A DNA stretch of 64,000 nucleotides from Sphingomonas canadensis (GCF_026013525.1 NZ_JAPDRA010000002.1:1-64000), one strand, 5' to 3'; shown: positions 27,439 to 36,901, counted from the stretch's first letter. The notes: generated by a model from the letters alone, not told the origin. Program-made: numbers and translations.

Positions 27439-28524
27439 TCAGGATTCTCCAAGGTCCCGCGTGGTCAGCGCGCGATATTGGGCAAGGAACCGGGCGGCGA
27501 TGCCGTCCCAGCGGAAGCGTTCGGCGATCAGCGCGGTACCGCGGTCGCCCATCGCCGCGCGTTCGGCATCGCTCGCCGAGGTGGCGGCGGCGATCGCGGT
27601 GGCGATCGCTTCCGCTTCGGGCGCGACCCACCAGCCGCAGCGATGCTCCTCCAGAAGCTGCCACGGTGCCCCGGTGGTGGCGATCACCGGCAGGCCGTGT
27701 GCCAGCGCCTCGGCCGCGGCGATGCCGAAATTCTCGCTATAGCTGGGCAGTACGAAAAGGTCGGCGGAGCGCAGCAGCGCCCGTTTCTCGCCATTCCAGA
27801 CCGGGCCGCGGAGCCGCACCGTTCCCCCTAGCCCGTGTGCGGCGATGCGTGCGGCGACCTCGGCGGCATGGCCCGCCTCGTCCGGCCCGGCGATGACCAG
27901 CTCCCATCCCGCCGGCCGCACGCGCGCCCAGGCGTCTACCAGCATCGGCAGCCCCTTCACCGGATAGACCCGGCCCAGGAACAGCGCGGTGCGCGGCGCA
28001 CCCGGCGCGCGGGGCAGGCGCGGCGCGCCGGCGGGCAGGTCCATGCCGTTGGCGATCATGCAATAGGGGCCGTCGAGCCCGCGGGCGCGGGCATTGCGCT
28101 CCTCCGCCTCGCTGGTGGCGTGGAGCAGGCTGGCGGAGCGCAGGTCGGCGCGCTGGTAAAGGTGCCAGGCGATGCGCTTCTTCAGCCACTTATGGTTGAA
28201 CGCCCAGGGCTCCAGCATGCCGCGCAGGCTGACGACGCGAGGGATGTCCAGCCGGCGCGCCAGCCCCGCCAGCCGGTGGTTGTGGGGCAGCCAGATGCCG
28301 TTGTCGTGGATCAGATCGGGCCTGCCGAATGCGGCGATCGCTTCGTCCAGCGTCCCGCCCAGCAACGCCGCGTCGCCCGGCCGTTCGGGCGGGGTGGCGC
28401 CGTCCGCGCACCACAGGCCCACGGTGGCGCCCGCCCGCGCGAGCGCCGCGCCGAGCGTCGGCACCGAATAGGCGGGGCCGCCGTGGCTCCGGTCGAAGCT
28501 CGCCGACACCAGCAGCAGCTTCAT
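27439..28524 (-). CDS. Family 4 glycosyltransferase
   Basis: A 361-residue GT-B enzyme. The N-terminal domain has LLVSASFDRSHGGPAYSVP and IHDNGIWLPHNH; the C-terminal domain has ALFLGRVYPVKGLPMLVDAW, ELVIAGPDEAGH and the donor-site motif PSYSENFGIAAAEALAHGLPVI, whose second Glu binds the nucleotide sugar (E-x7-E). MIANGMDLPAG is also typical. It is cytoplasmic and adds one sugar to the lipid-linked unit. Its start overlaps the upstream polymerase stop by four bases (ATGA). The frame continues open to 28989 but that part belongs to the neighbouring gene in another frame. Confidence 0.87.
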   Translation of the reverse strand: MKLLLVSASFDRSHGGPAYSVPTLGAALARAGATVGLWCADGATPPERPGDAALLGGTLDEAIAAFGRPDLIHDNGIWLPHNHRLAGLARRLDIPRVVSLRGMLEPWAFNHKWLKKRIAWHLYQRADLRSASLLHATSEAEERNARARGLDGPYCMIANGMDLPAGAPRLPRAPGAPRTALFLGRVYPVKGLPMLVDAWARVRPAGWELVIAGPDEAGHAAEVAARIAAHGLGGTVRLRGPVWNGEKRALLRSADLFVLPSYSENFGIAAAEALAHGLPVIATTGAPWQLLEEHRCGWWVAPEAEAIATAIAAATSASDAERAAMGDRGTALIAERFRWDGIAARFLAQYRALTTRDLGES

Positions 28525-29855
28525 GCGGCGGGCCGCAGCCTTTGCGATGCGTTCGGCGCAGGCAGCAGCAGTTGCGGCTTGGCGCGCACCTTGACCTGGG
28601 TTTGGTGGTGGATCAGCCAGAACCAGGTCCAGAAGTTGAGCGTATTCACATTGCCGGCGGAAAGCACCCAGGTCTCGAACCCGGCATGGCCCAGCGCGCC
28701 CATCATCAAGGCGAAGGGCAGGGCGGAATAGACCCACGCCTCGTTCGACAGATTCTGCGTGCGCCGCGAATCGCGCAGCGCCTGCACGATCGTGGCGCCC
28801 AGCCCGAGCACGAAGGTGACGAGTCCCCAGAGCCCGAGCTCGACGAGGACGGTGAGGTAGGAGGAATGGAAGTGGCCGCCCTGGTGCCGGACGAAGCGCC
28901 ATTTGGCGGCTGTCAGAATCTCCTCCGACGTGCCCAGGCCATAGCCCTCGAACGGCCGCCGCTCGAACAGCGACCAGCCGTAGCGCCACACCTCCTCACG
29001 TCCGCTGAGCACGCTGGTGCGCCGCCGCAGCGATTCGGAGGTGAGGCCCAGCGCGTCGCCCAGATAGGCCATTATCGGCTGCCACCAGATGGTAAGGATC
29101 ATCGCGAAGCCGAGCACCAGCAGCGTGTTGAGCGCCAGTCCGCGGCGATAGATCCAGAAGGCGCCGACCGAGAGGATCATCCACACCACGGTCGCGCGGG
29201 AACCGGTGACCCAGATCAGCCCGAGCGAGATCATCAGGAAGGGCAGATGCTTGTACTGCCACCCCTCGCCGCGGGCCAGGCAGCCGGCAACGAACACCAC
29301 CGTGCCGGGCGCCAGGATCGTCGCCAGCGTGTTGGCGTTGTCGGTCCAGGCATTGAGGCCCATCGCGCCGCCGCCGCGGCCCAGATCGATGTTCAGGATG
29401 TAGAAGGGCAGCGTCGAGAGGACGATGATGCGGCAGAGGTTCGCGATGAGCTGGTAATAGGCCATCCGGCTGTTGGTCGCGACCAGAACGGCCGAGATCG
29501 AATAGCCCGCCGCGATCGTGCCGAAGACCGTCAGCGCGTTAAGGAACACCGTGGGCGAGCGCGAGCTGATGGCCGAGCTGGCGGTGAGCAGCGCCAGCGC
29601 TCCGATCATGATCGACGCCAGCGCCGGCGCCTTCGGGTGGGTGCGCAGCCGGAAGAAGGTGATGATCGAAACCACCGTAAGCGCCGCCAGCGGCGCCCAT
29701 TTGCCCAGCGTCATCGCGCGGGAGAAGGCGGAGCCGAAGCTGTTCGCGGCGGTGAAGGCCAGGATCGTGACAATCAGCAGCGCGTACATCAGCCGCGGCG
29801 GGCGTTGCACGTCGCCGGAGAGGCGCGCGAAGAGCTGGGCGAGCGGCCCGTTCAT
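28521..29855 (-). CDS. Second O-antigen ligase/Wzy-like polymerase
   Basis: A 444-residue protein with ten or more membrane helices. The ligase/polymerase family loop contains SGREEVWRYGWSLFERRPFEGYGLGTSEE and, after a gap, GGHFHSSYLTVLVELG, the family's conserved His region. Together with the 18586 gene the locus has two polymerase/ligase candidates. This one lies within the glycosyltransferase operon and is the better candidate for the repeat-unit Wzy; the other travels with wza-wzc. It lies 79 bases after the glycosyltransferase gene upstream of it and overlaps the next gene by four bases. Confidence 0.82.
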   Translation of the reverse strand: MNGPLAQLFARLSGDVQRPPRLMYALLIVTILAFTAANSFGSAFSRAMTLGKWAPLAALTVVSIITFFRLRTHPKAPALASIMIGALALLTASSAISSRSPTVFLNALTVFGTIAAGYSISAVLVATNSRMAYYQLIANLCRIIVLSTLPFYILNIDLGRGGGAMGLNAWTDNANTLATILAPGTVVFVAGCLARGEGWQYKHLPFLMISLGLIWVTGSRATVVWMILSVGAFWIYRRGLALNTLLVLGFAMILTIWWQPIMAYLGDALGLTSESLRRRTSVLSGREEVWRYGWSLFERRPFEGYGLGTSEEILTAAKWRFVRHQGGHFHSSYLTVLVELGLWGLVTFVLGLGATIVQALRDSRRTQNLSNEAWVYSALPFALMMGALGHAGFETWVLSAGNVNTLNFWTWFWLIHHQTQVKVRAKPQLLLPAPNASQRLRPAA

Positions 29856-29934
29856 CGAACGATCAATCCCCGGCAGACCGACGCGGAAAGCCCGCAGCCG
29901 AACTGGATCAACGCATCGCTCGCATGGGCCGCCA

Positions 29935-31122
29935 TCACTTGCTCTCCCGCCTCGCAGCAGTCGCCGCTAGCGCGCCCGAAATCAAGTTTCCGGCTGCGAA
30001 TTCCTCGCCTTGGGCGATCGCGGTGGCGCGCGCGGCGGCACCCATCGCATCGGCGCGCGCGGGATCGGCGAGCAGCGCCTCCATCGCCGCGGCGATGCCG
30101 GCCACGTCGCCCGCCGGCACCAGGAACCCGTTGACGCCGTCGTCGATCAGCTCGGTGGCGGCGCCCACCCGGTCGGACGAGATCACCGGCGTTCCTGCCG
30201 CCATCGCCTCGTTGACCACCGCCCCCCAGGGTTCGTGCCCGGATGGCAGGATCATCGCGGTGGCGATGGACATCAGCCCGGCGATCAGCGCCTGATCCCT
30301 GATCCAGCCGGTGGTGACGATCCGCGGATCGGCATCGGCGGCGGCGCGCACCTGGGGCATTAGCTCGCCATCGCCGACGATCACCAGCGCCGCGCCCTCC
30401 GCTCCGGCGGCGCGGCTCAGCGCCACCACGGCGTCCAGCGGGCGTTTGGCCGGGATCAGGCGGCCGACGAACAGGAATATCCGCGCGTCCGGCGCGATCC
30501 CCAGCTCGGCGCGCAGCGAAGGCTCGCCGCCGTTGGCGCGCAGCCGCTCCGCCTCCTCCACGATCGGGGCGGTGTCCGGCGTGTTGGGGAAATAGTGCAT
30601 CGGCACGTCGCACGGGCCGAAGCGGCGCAGATACTCCGCCGCCTCGCGCCCGACCGGCAGGCCGAACGCCATGTTGCGCACCAGCCATCCCGCCACCGCG
30701 CGCTTGACGAACCAGCGCAGGCCAGAGCTGGCGGAGTTGCGCGCGCTCGTCTCGCAACTGACGGCATAGGGAACGCGATTGGCGATGCACCAGCGGGCCG
30801 CCATCCACATGGTGGGGTGAACATAGCCGGAAAGCACCACAACGTCCGGCTGGAAGGCATCCAGAGCGCGGCCCACCCCCGGGTTCCACTTGACTGAAAA
30901 GGGGTTCACCTGGCGCGGCGGCCGCCACTGGCTGCCCGGCAGGATCACCGGATCGAGCCCGGTGAAGTCGAGGTCCCAGGTGCGCCCCGGCTCGGCTTGC
31001 GCGCAATAGGCCAGGCGGAACGGCCCCGGCCAATCCTCCGCGATGCGCCGCTGCACGCCCAGGCGATAGGGCGTGGGGATATCGTCCAGGTACAGGAGGC
31101 GCGGCCCGTCCGGATTGCTCAT
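29935..31122 (-). CDS. Glycosyltransferase (GT-B, GT1/GT4-like C-terminal domain)
   Basis: A 395-residue protein starting MSNPDGPRLLYLDDIPTPY. The N-terminal domain has LDAFQPDVVVLSGYVHPT; the C-terminal Glycos_transf_1 domain has IFLFVGRLIPAKRPLDAV, ALVIVGDGELMPQV and LPSGHEPWGAVVNEAMAAGTPV, where the Glu pair E-x7-E binds the donor. The N-terminal PTPYR segment is common in polysaccharide-locus transferases. The sugar donor cannot be inferred. Its start overlaps the upstream gene stop by four bases. The frame upstream to 31581 is spurious. Confidence 0.85.
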   Translation of the reverse strand: MSNPDGPRLLYLDDIPTPYRLGVQRRIAEDWPGPFRLAYCAQAEPGRTWDLDFTGLDPVILPGSQWRPPRQVNPFSVKWNPGVGRALDAFQPDVVVLSGYVHPTMWMAARWCIANRVPYAVSCETSARNSASSGLRWFVKRAVAGWLVRNMAFGLPVGREAAEYLRRFGPCDVPMHYFPNTPDTAPIVEEAERLRANGGEPSLRAELGIAPDARIFLFVGRLIPAKRPLDAVVALSRAAGAEGAALVIVGDGELMPQVRAAADADPRIVTTGWIRDQALIAGLMSIATAMILPSGHEPWGAVVNEAMAAGTPVISSDRVGAATELIDDGVNGFLVPAGDVAGIAAAMEALLADPARADAMGAAARATAIAQGEEFAAGNLISGALAATAARRESK

Positions 31123-32234
31123 CGGCGCAGTTCCGCGACGGTATCGCGCGTCGCGCGCGCGACGTGCTGCCAGGTGAAGTTGTCCGTCACCCGCGCCCGT
31201 GATGCGGCGCCCATGCCCGCGCGCGCGGCGGGCGGCAGCGCCAGGAAAGCCTCGATCGCGCCGCGCAGATCGGCGGAGGAGGCCGGCGGCACGACGAAGC
31301 CGTTGGCATCGTCCACCATGGTCGTGACCGCGCCGATCCGCGTCGCGATCACCGGCAGGCCGCACGCCATCGCCTCCAGGATCACGGTGGGCATGCCTTC
31401 GTACAGGCTGGCGAAGACGAAACAGTCGCTCGCACGATAGCGCGCGAACAGCGCAGCATCGTCCAGCCGGCCGGCGAACTCGATATTGGGGCCGGCGAAG
31501 CGGGCGCGCAGATCGGCCTCCAGCGGCCCCGATCCGACGATGGTCAGGTGCGCGCGATCCAGCCCGGCGAACGCCTCGCACAGATAGGCCACGCCCTTGT
31601 TGGCCTCCAGCCGCCCGACGAACACGAAGCGCGGGATGCCGTCCGCCGCGCGCGCGCCGCCGGTAAAGCCGTCGATATAGTCCAGGTCCACCGCGTTCGG
31701 CAGCGTTACGATCCGCGCGCCGGGCGCGTGCAGGAAGCGGCGCACCTCATCGGTCAGCCCGCCGCCGAGCGACACGGTGCGGTCCGCCAGCCGCGCGTGC
31801 GCGCGTCCGGCCCAGCGCATCGGCCAGCTCTTCAGCGTCTGCTCCAGCCCCACGGTCTTGAACATCTCCAGCCCATGGGGATTGTACAGCGTCACCGCCC
31901 CGTCGTCGCGCGGGCCGGCCAGATAGGCCCAGGCGTTGAAGCCCTGCGCATAGACCGCGTCGAAGCCGCCGCTGCGCAGATAGGGCGCGGCCTGCGCCGA
32001 GAAGAGATAGTTTGAGCGCAGCCAGAGCCGCGCGGACGGCCAGGGGAACTGGACGAGCTTGTAGGGATTGCCCGCAGCCGCGAACGCCGCCGTCTGCTCC
32101 GGCTTCAGCTCGGGGACGATCACCTCCACGTCCTCGCCCAGTTGCGCCAGGTGGTGGGCGAGGAAATGGGTGTGCCGCTCCATCCCGCCCATCAGGAAGG
32201 GGAACAGGCCGTGGTTGATGATCGCGATCCGCAT
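31119..32234 (-). CDS. Family 4 glycosyltransferase
   Basis: A 371-residue enzyme beginning MRIAIINHGLFPFLMGGMER, where GGMER matches the family acceptor-side GG-x-x-R region. The C-terminal domain shows FVFVGRLEANKGVAYLCEAF, LTIVGSGPLEADLRARF and ASLYEGMPTVILEAMACGLPVI (E-x7-E donor site). NPHGLEMFK in the middle is characteristic of GT4 proteins of polysaccharide loci. It ends by overlapping the next transferase (ATGA) and starts eight bases after the epimerase gene. Confidence 0.87.
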   Translation of the reverse strand: MRIAIINHGLFPFLMGGMERHTHFLAHHLAQLGEDVEVIVPELKPEQTAAFAAAGNPYKLVQFPWPSARLWLRSNYLFSAQAAPYLRSGGFDAVYAQGFNAWAYLAGPRDDGAVTLYNPHGLEMFKTVGLEQTLKSWPMRWAGRAHARLADRTVSLGGGLTDEVRRFLHAPGARIVTLPNAVDLDYIDGFTGGARAADGIPRFVFVGRLEANKGVAYLCEAFAGLDRAHLTIVGSGPLEADLRARFAGPNIEFAGRLDDAALFARYRASDCFVFASLYEGMPTVILEAMACGLPVIATRIGAVTTMVDDANGFVVPPASSADLRGAIEAFLALPPAARAGMGAASRARVTDNFTWQHVARATRDTVAELRR

Positions 32235-32242
32235 GCGGCCGT

Positions 32243-33145
32243 TCAGGCGCGGAGCAGTTCGGCGAGGGTGGTTTCGAACGGGATGCGCGCCTCCCAGCCG
32301 GAGGCGGAGCGTAGCGCTTCCGTCCCCGCGAGCAGGCTGGGGCGCTCCACCTTGCGGATGCGGGCGGGGTCCTGAACGATCGCGATCGGCTCGCCCAGGA
32401 TCGCCTCGCACATGCGCACGACCTCCTCGACGCTGTACTGGCGGCCGGCACCGATGTTGTAGGTGCCCGGATGCCCGGTGATCGCGGTGATCGCACGGGC
32501 CATGTCGCGCGCGTCGATGAAGTCGCGGCGCGGATCGATGTTGCCCAGGCTGAGCGTGCGCGTGCCCGTGGCGAGCTGCTTCATGATTTCCGGCAGCAGG
32601 TGGGGGTTGGTCTCGCGATGGCCGACGGCGTTGAACAGGCGGCCGATCGTCACCGCGACGCCACTGGCCCGGCCGAAGGCGCGCACCAGCGTCTCGCCCG
32701 CGGCCTTGGTGGCGCCATAGACGTCCATCGGGCTCACCGGGTCACCCTCGACATGCGCGCCTTCCTTGGGAGGATAGACCGCTGCGGTGGAGGCGAAGAA
32801 CAGCCGCGCTACGGGCGTGCCCGCAAGCGAATCGAGCAGGTTCTGGGTGCCGGCCACGTTGATCATCACCGCTTCGGCCGGATGCGCGTCGCAATAGGGG
32901 ATGAAATGTATCGCGGCGAGGTGATATACCTCCTCCGGCGCGATCGCGGCGACGGCCCCGGCGAGCCATTCGCGGTCGCGCAGGTCGCCCTCGTGCAGCC
33001 GCCCGGCGGGAAGCCCCGCAAGATGCTCGCGCCGCCCGTTCAGGAAATTGTCGATGACGTGGACCTCGGCCCCGCGATCTTGAAGCTCGTCGACCACATG
33101 CGAGCCGATGAAGCCCGCGCCGCCCGTCACCAATACCCGCTGCAT
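32243..33145 (-). CDS. NAD-dependent sugar epimerase/dehydratase (GalE-like SDR)
   Basis: A 300-residue extended SDR. The NAD site is VLVTGGAGFIGSHVVDEL; FFASTAAVYPP supplies the Ser/Thr and YGATKAAGE the Tyr-x3-Lys catalytic pair. Later motifs are GRLFNAVGHRETNPHL and NIDPRRDFIDARDMA. It probably epimerises a UDP-hexose or UDP-uronate at C4, for example UDP-Glc to UDP-Gal, but the exact substrate is not readable from sequence. It follows 51 bases after the next glycosyltransferase gene upstream. Confidence 0.85.
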   Translation of the reverse strand: MQRVLVTGGAGFIGSHVVDELQDRGAEVHVIDNFLNGRREHLAGLPAGRLHEGDLRDREWLAGAVAAIAPEEVYHLAAIHFIPYCDAHPAEAVMINVAGTQNLLDSLAGTPVARLFFASTAAVYPPKEGAHVEGDPVSPMDVYGATKAAGETLVRAFGRASGVAVTIGRLFNAVGHRETNPHLLPEIMKQLATGTRTLSLGNIDPRRDFIDARDMARAITAITGHPGTYNIGAGRQYSVEEVVRMCEAILGEPIAIVQDPARIRKVERPSLLAGTEALRSASGWEARIPFETTLAELLRA

Positions 33146-33196
33146 GCAATCCCCTCGCGCACGTCGAACAATTGCGGCGCTCGCACGCGGCTATAG

Positions 33197-34366
33197 TCAG
33201 GAAGCCGGCACCGTGCCAGACGCCAACTTTGGCAGAACAGGTTCCTGGCGGCCGGCGACTTGGGCCAGGAAGGCGAGGCGCTTCGCCTCGATCGCCGCGC
33301 TGGTGAGGAACGAAAGGTCGGCGGTCACGCGGCGCCCGGTCCATTCGCGCGCGAAGGCGGCGATGCGCGGGATCGCCTCGCGCACGTTCGCCTCATGGTT
33401 GCCGACGGGCAGGACATAGGGAGCCGTGTTCAGCTCCTCCTGCGCCTCGCGGTATCCGATCACCACCGGCAGGCCGTGCATCAGATATTCGCGTACCTTA
33501 AGCGGGCAGGCCTCCTCCATCGCCTTGCGGTGGAGCGCCAGCGTGCCCAGGCCGATGTCGCAGCGGGCATAGAGCGCCGACAGCGCCGCCGCGCCGAGCA
33601 TGCCGTGGAAGACCAGGTTGGGCGGGATCGGCCGGTCCGCGAAATCGGCGGCGGTCATGCCGGCGACATGGAAGGCGCTGGCGGGCATCGCCTCGGCCAG
33701 CGCGAAGATCTTGTCCACGCCGTGCCAGTTGGCGGAATCGTCGAGCGTCATCGGCGATCCGGTGAAGACGAAGGCCGGATCGGCATTGCCGGCGGGCGAC
33801 GCGGGGCTGGGATCGCCCCAGAAGGCGTTGCCGATCACAGCCGCGGGCTTGCCGGCCCAGGCCTCGTGCTCGGCGATCTCGCGCGTCATGCACACGAACC
33901 CGCCGACGGAGGTCAGCACGCGCGCTCGCGTCGCCGCCTGGAACCGGTTGAAGGTGCCGCCCCACAGCCGGTTCTCGGCGCCCTCATAGGTGTTGATCTC
34001 CGCCACCGACGGCCAGCGGCGCAGGATACCGCCCAGCCCTGGATACCAGGGGCCGTTCTGGCGATAGTAGATCAGATCGGTGCCGAACGCGCGCAGCGCG
34101 CGGCGCAGCCGCGGCACCGTCACGATCTTGTTGACGAAGCCCAGCCGCGCGCGGGGATGCCGGTCCAGCATCGCCTGGCCGATCGCGCCGATCACGCGCC
34201 CGTGCGCGTCGAACCCAGGCGCGGCGGGCCGGTCCTGCGGCGGCACCACGGTGAATATCTCCGCCTCGTGCCCCGCCGCGCGCCATGCCGCGATCTGGCC
34301 GATCATCTTCCGCAGCACCCCGCTCTCGGCATAAGGCGACCATTCGGTGAGATAGGCGATCCGCAT
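33197..34366 (-). CDS. Glycosyltransferase (GT-B fold)
   Basis: A 389-residue protein: MRIAYLTEWSPYAESGVLRKM, DLIYYRQNGPWYPGLGG, VAEINTYEGAENRLWGG and, in the C-terminal half, PAFVFTGSPMTLDDSANWHG, PLKVREYLMHGLPVVIGYR. The overall plan is that of GT4 enzymes, but the E-x7-E site is replaced by an EYLMHGLPVV variant (PLKVREYL, as in WcaC-like proteins), so donor binding may differ. It ends 51 bases before the epimerase gene and overlaps the wbpG-like gene's stop by one base. Confidence 0.8.
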   Translation of the reverse strand: MRIAYLTEWSPYAESGVLRKMIGQIAAWRAAGHEAEIFTVVPPQDRPAAPGFDAHGRVIGAIGQAMLDRHPRARLGFVNKIVTVPRLRRALRAFGTDLIYYRQNGPWYPGLGGILRRWPSVAEINTYEGAENRLWGGTFNRFQAATRARVLTSVGGFVCMTREIAEHEAWAGKPAAVIGNAFWGDPSPASPAGNADPAFVFTGSPMTLDDSANWHGVDKIFALAEAMPASAFHVAGMTAADFADRPIPPNLVFHGMLGAAALSALYARCDIGLGTLALHRKAMEEACPLKVREYLMHGLPVVIGYREAQEELNTAPYVLPVGNHEANVREAIPRIAAFAREWTGRRVTADLSFLTSAAIEAKRLAFLAQVAGRQEPVLPKLASGTVPAS

Positions 34367-35505
34367 CAGGCGCCGCCCTTCTTCATCGTCCGGTACACCT
34401 TGCGCGCAGCGTTGAAGAAAGGGCCTGTCAGCCGCTTCTCCCAGCTTTCGAAGTCCGCGAAGCTCGCGGGCGGGGCGGCCATGATCGCGTCGAACTCGGC
34501 GCGGGTGAACCCCAGCTTCTTCGCCACGAAGGCGCAGTCATCCTCTTGCAACTGCTCGTCATAGGTCGGCTGCTGGAGCTTGGCGCGTGCCTGATCGCGC
34601 GTGATCTCGCCCGTCGAGACGAGGCTGGAGAGGTGCATCTTGCGTTTGTCGAAGCCGAACTTGCGCGGAAGGTACACGCCCTGGAACCAGCGCGTGAACA
34701 CGCTCTCATGGTGCTTGCCGCCATAATCGCGCCAGCCCAGGTCCGCCTGGATGCGGTCCAGCGCCTTCTCGCGCGAATAATCGGCATAGTTGAGCACGTC
34801 GATCGTCTCGACGAAGCCGCCGCGGTACATGCGCAGGAACTCGACGAAATTGATGTGCGGGAAGGTCTTCACGCGCCCGCTGCCGAAGCGGCGGTGGATG
34901 CCGGAGATATAGCCATAGTCCATATGGCCCTGCGACCAGGCCGGAGGATGATGGCTCTCGGTCATCACATTGCCGCCGCGCATCACCGTGCGCACGCCGA
35001 ACTTCTCCGCGACGCGGAACATGATGGTGTTGATCGCGTGATCGGTCGGCACCTCCACGTCCGGCACGGAGGCGAGAAGGAAGGCGCGCTGGATGTCCTT
35101 ATACTCCTCCCAGTCGATGACATGGGTGTAGAGGTCGATCTCCAGCGCATCGATCGTCGCGGCGATGTTGCTGACCGCGATTTCCGAGTTCCAGCCGTTG
35201 TCGAGATGGACGGCCAGCGGGCGCAGGCCCAGATCCTTGACCAGCCATGCGACGTAGGTGGAATCGACGCCGCCGCTGACGCCGATGATGCAGTCATATC
35301 GGCGCCCGGCGTTGCGGCGGCGTAGCCTGTCCGCGATCGCCACCATCCGCGCCTGACCCTCGGCACCATGCAGCACCTGGGTGGCGATGGCGGCGTCATG
35401 CTCGTGGCAATGGTTGCACACCCCGGCGGCATCGAAGCGGATGTCCGGATCGGTGGTGTCCATCACGCAGCGCGTGCAGACGCGGTAGGATAGCGGGCCG
35501 GCCAT
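34366..35505 (-). CDS. wbpG: N-acetyl sugar amidotransferase (WbpG/PseA family)
   Basis: A 379-residue PP-loop enzyme. The N-terminal Cys pairs (C10-TR-C13 and C30-NH-C33) form a zinc finger. The ATP pyrophosphatase loop is IGVSGGVDSTYVAWL (about 74-88), followed by LAVHLDNGWNSE. GNVMTESHHPPAWSQGHMDY and KTFPHINFVEFLRMY are typical of WbpG/LegG/PseA. With HisH- and HisF-like partners it forms the acetamidino group on a diacetamido uronic acid, using ammonia from glutamine. The three genes are adjacent, separated by two bases or overlapping by four, as in P. aeruginosa O5-type loci. Confidence 0.92.
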   Translation of the reverse strand: MAGPLSYRVCTRCVMDTTDPDIRFDAAGVCNHCHEHDAAIATQVLHGAEGQARMVAIADRLRRRNAGRRYDCIIGVSGGVDSTYVAWLVKDLGLRPLAVHLDNGWNSEIAVSNIAATIDALEIDLYTHVIDWEEYKDIQRAFLLASVPDVEVPTDHAINTIMFRVAEKFGVRTVMRGGNVMTESHHPPAWSQGHMDYGYISGIHRRFGSGRVKTFPHINFVEFLRMYRGGFVETIDVLNYADYSREKALDRIQADLGWRDYGGKHHESVFTRWFQGVYLPRKFGFDKRKMHLSSLVSTGEITRDQARAKLQQPTYDEQLQEDDCAFVAKKLGFTRAEFDAIMAAPPASFADFESWEKRLTGPFFNAARKVYRTMKKGGA

Positions 35506-35507
35506 GC

Positions 35508-36290
35508 TCAGGCGGGGGTATTCGCCGCGAACAGCGCCTGCAACCGTGCGCGTTTGGGGTAGTTGACCAGCACGGCGCGGTGCGGCCCCTTGTAGACGAA
35601 AAGGCTGCCCGCCGCCGCCGCCTGGGCGCCCGCGTCCACCGCGCTGCGCAGATGCTCCGGCTCGCCCGCGCCGCCCAGCGCGATCACCGGCACCGGCACC
35701 GCCGCCGCTGCCGCGCGCACCAGATCGAGGTCATAGCCCTGGTAGGTGCCCTCGCGATCGATCGAACTCAGCAGGATCTCGCCCGCGCCCAGTTCCGCCG
35801 CGCGCACGGCGAGCGCGACGGGATCGAGCCCGGTGCCCTTGCGCCCGCCCAGGATGCGCGCGCGCTGGCGGCCGAACAGGTCGCGCTTCACGTCGATGCC
35901 CGCCACCACCGCCTGTTCGCCGAAGGTGTCCGCGATCTCGCGCACCAGCGCGGGGTTTTCGACCAGCGCGGTCGTCACCGCCACCTTCTCCACGCCCGAC
36001 TTGAACAGCCGCCGCGCGGCATCCAGGCTGGTGACCCCGCCGCCGTAGCAGATCGGCATGAACGCCTCGCCCGCGATCTCCGCGATGCGATCGAACGGCG
36101 GCTCGCGCCGCTCGGTGCTGGCGGTGATGTCGAGCAGGATCAGCTCGTCCACCTCAAGATCGTTGAACAGCCGCACCGCGTTGATCGGGTCGCCGATATA
36201 CTTCGGGTTACGGAAGCGAACCGTCTTCACCAGCCCTTCGCCGCGCAGCAGCAGGCAGGGGATGGCGCGCGCGGAGACGCCGATGCTCAT
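35508..36290 (-). CDS. hisF: HisF2/AglZ-family acetamidino-modification protein
   Basis: A 260-residue TIM-barrel HisF paralogue: ARAIPCLLLRGEGLVKTVRF, LDITASTERREPPF, ICYGGGVTSLDAARRLF, GIDVKRDLFG and VPVIALGGAGEPEHL. In true HisF an Asp follows the IPCL motif; here the position is Leu, so imidazole-glycerol-phosphate synthesis is unlikely. This change, and the neighbouring wbpG and hisH genes, identify it as the sugar acetamidino-modification subunit, which channels ammonia from HisH. The start at 36290 overlaps hisH by four bases. Confidence 0.9.
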   Translation of the reverse strand: MSIGVSARAIPCLLLRGEGLVKTVRFRNPKYIGDPINAVRLFNDLEVDELILLDITASTERREPPFDRIAEIAGEAFMPICYGGGVTSLDAARRLFKSGVEKVAVTTALVENPALVREIADTFGEQAVVAGIDVKRDLFGRQRARILGGRKGTGLDPVALAVRAAELGAGEILLSSIDREGTYQGYDLDLVRAAAAAVPVPVIALGGAGEPEHLRSAVDAGAQAAAAGSLFVYKGPHRAVLVNYPKRARLQALFAANTPA

Positions 36291-36901
36291 GCGCCCGGCA
36301 CCTTCTCGATGAAGTTGCGGATGAAGGTGAGGCCGTAGCGGTGGCTCTTCTCCGGGTGGCACTGGATGCCCCACACATTGCCGCGCCGCACCGCCGCCAC
36401 CACGCGCCCGCCGTGATCGGTGACGCCCAGCACGTCGCCCTCATCCTCCGGCACGACATGATAGCTGTGGACGAAATAGAAGCGCGCCTCCTCCTCCAGC
36501 CCTTCGGCCAGCGGATCGGGCCGGACGAAGCGCACCGCGTTCCAGCCCATGTGCGGCACTTTGAGCGGCGCGGGCACGTCGAAGCGGATCGTGCGTCCGG
36601 GTATCCAGCCGAGCCCATCGGCGTCGCCCTCGACGCTGTGGCCTGAAAGGAGCTGCATGCCGAGGCAAATGCCCAGCACCGGGGCGCCACGGGCATGTGC
36701 GGCGTCCAGCGCGGCGCGGATGCCGCTGGCGTTCAGCCGCTCCATCGCGCGGCCGAAATGGCCGACGCCGGGCAGGATCAGCTTCGATGCCGCTGCGATG
36801 CGATCGGGATCGGCGGAGATTTCCGCCTTGCCACCCGCCTTGCGGCAGATGTTGGCGACCGAGCCGATGTTGCCGGCGTCATAGTCGACGATCACGATCA
36901 T
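36287..36901 (-). CDS. hisH: HisH-type glutamine amidotransferase of the acetamidino pathway
   Basis: A 204-residue class I glutaminase. The nucleophile Cys79 lies in VLGICLGMQLL and the His/Glu pair in GIQCHPEKSH near 180. LPGVGHFGRAMERL and VPHMGWNAV are HisH hallmarks. It releases ammonia from glutamine for the HisF2/WbpG pair. A histidine biosynthesis role is improbable because no his genes are nearby and the partner HisF lacks its active-site Asp. Confidence 0.9.
   Translation of the reverse strand: MIVIVDYDAGNIGSVANICRKAGGKAEISADPDRIAAASKLILPGVGHFGRAMERLNASGIRAALDAAHARGAPVLGICLGMQLLSGHSVEGDADGLGWIPGRTIRFDVPAPLKVPHMGWNAVRFVRPDPLAEGLEEEARFYFVHSYHVVPEDEGDVLGVTDHGGRVVAAVRRGNVWGIQCHPEKSHRYGLTFIRNFIEKVPGA

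Noticed and set aside
35508-36901. HisF/HisH as histidine biosynthesis genes.
   Set aside because: The HisF paralogue has Leu where the active-site Asp should be and both genes lie with wbpG in the polysaccharide operon.
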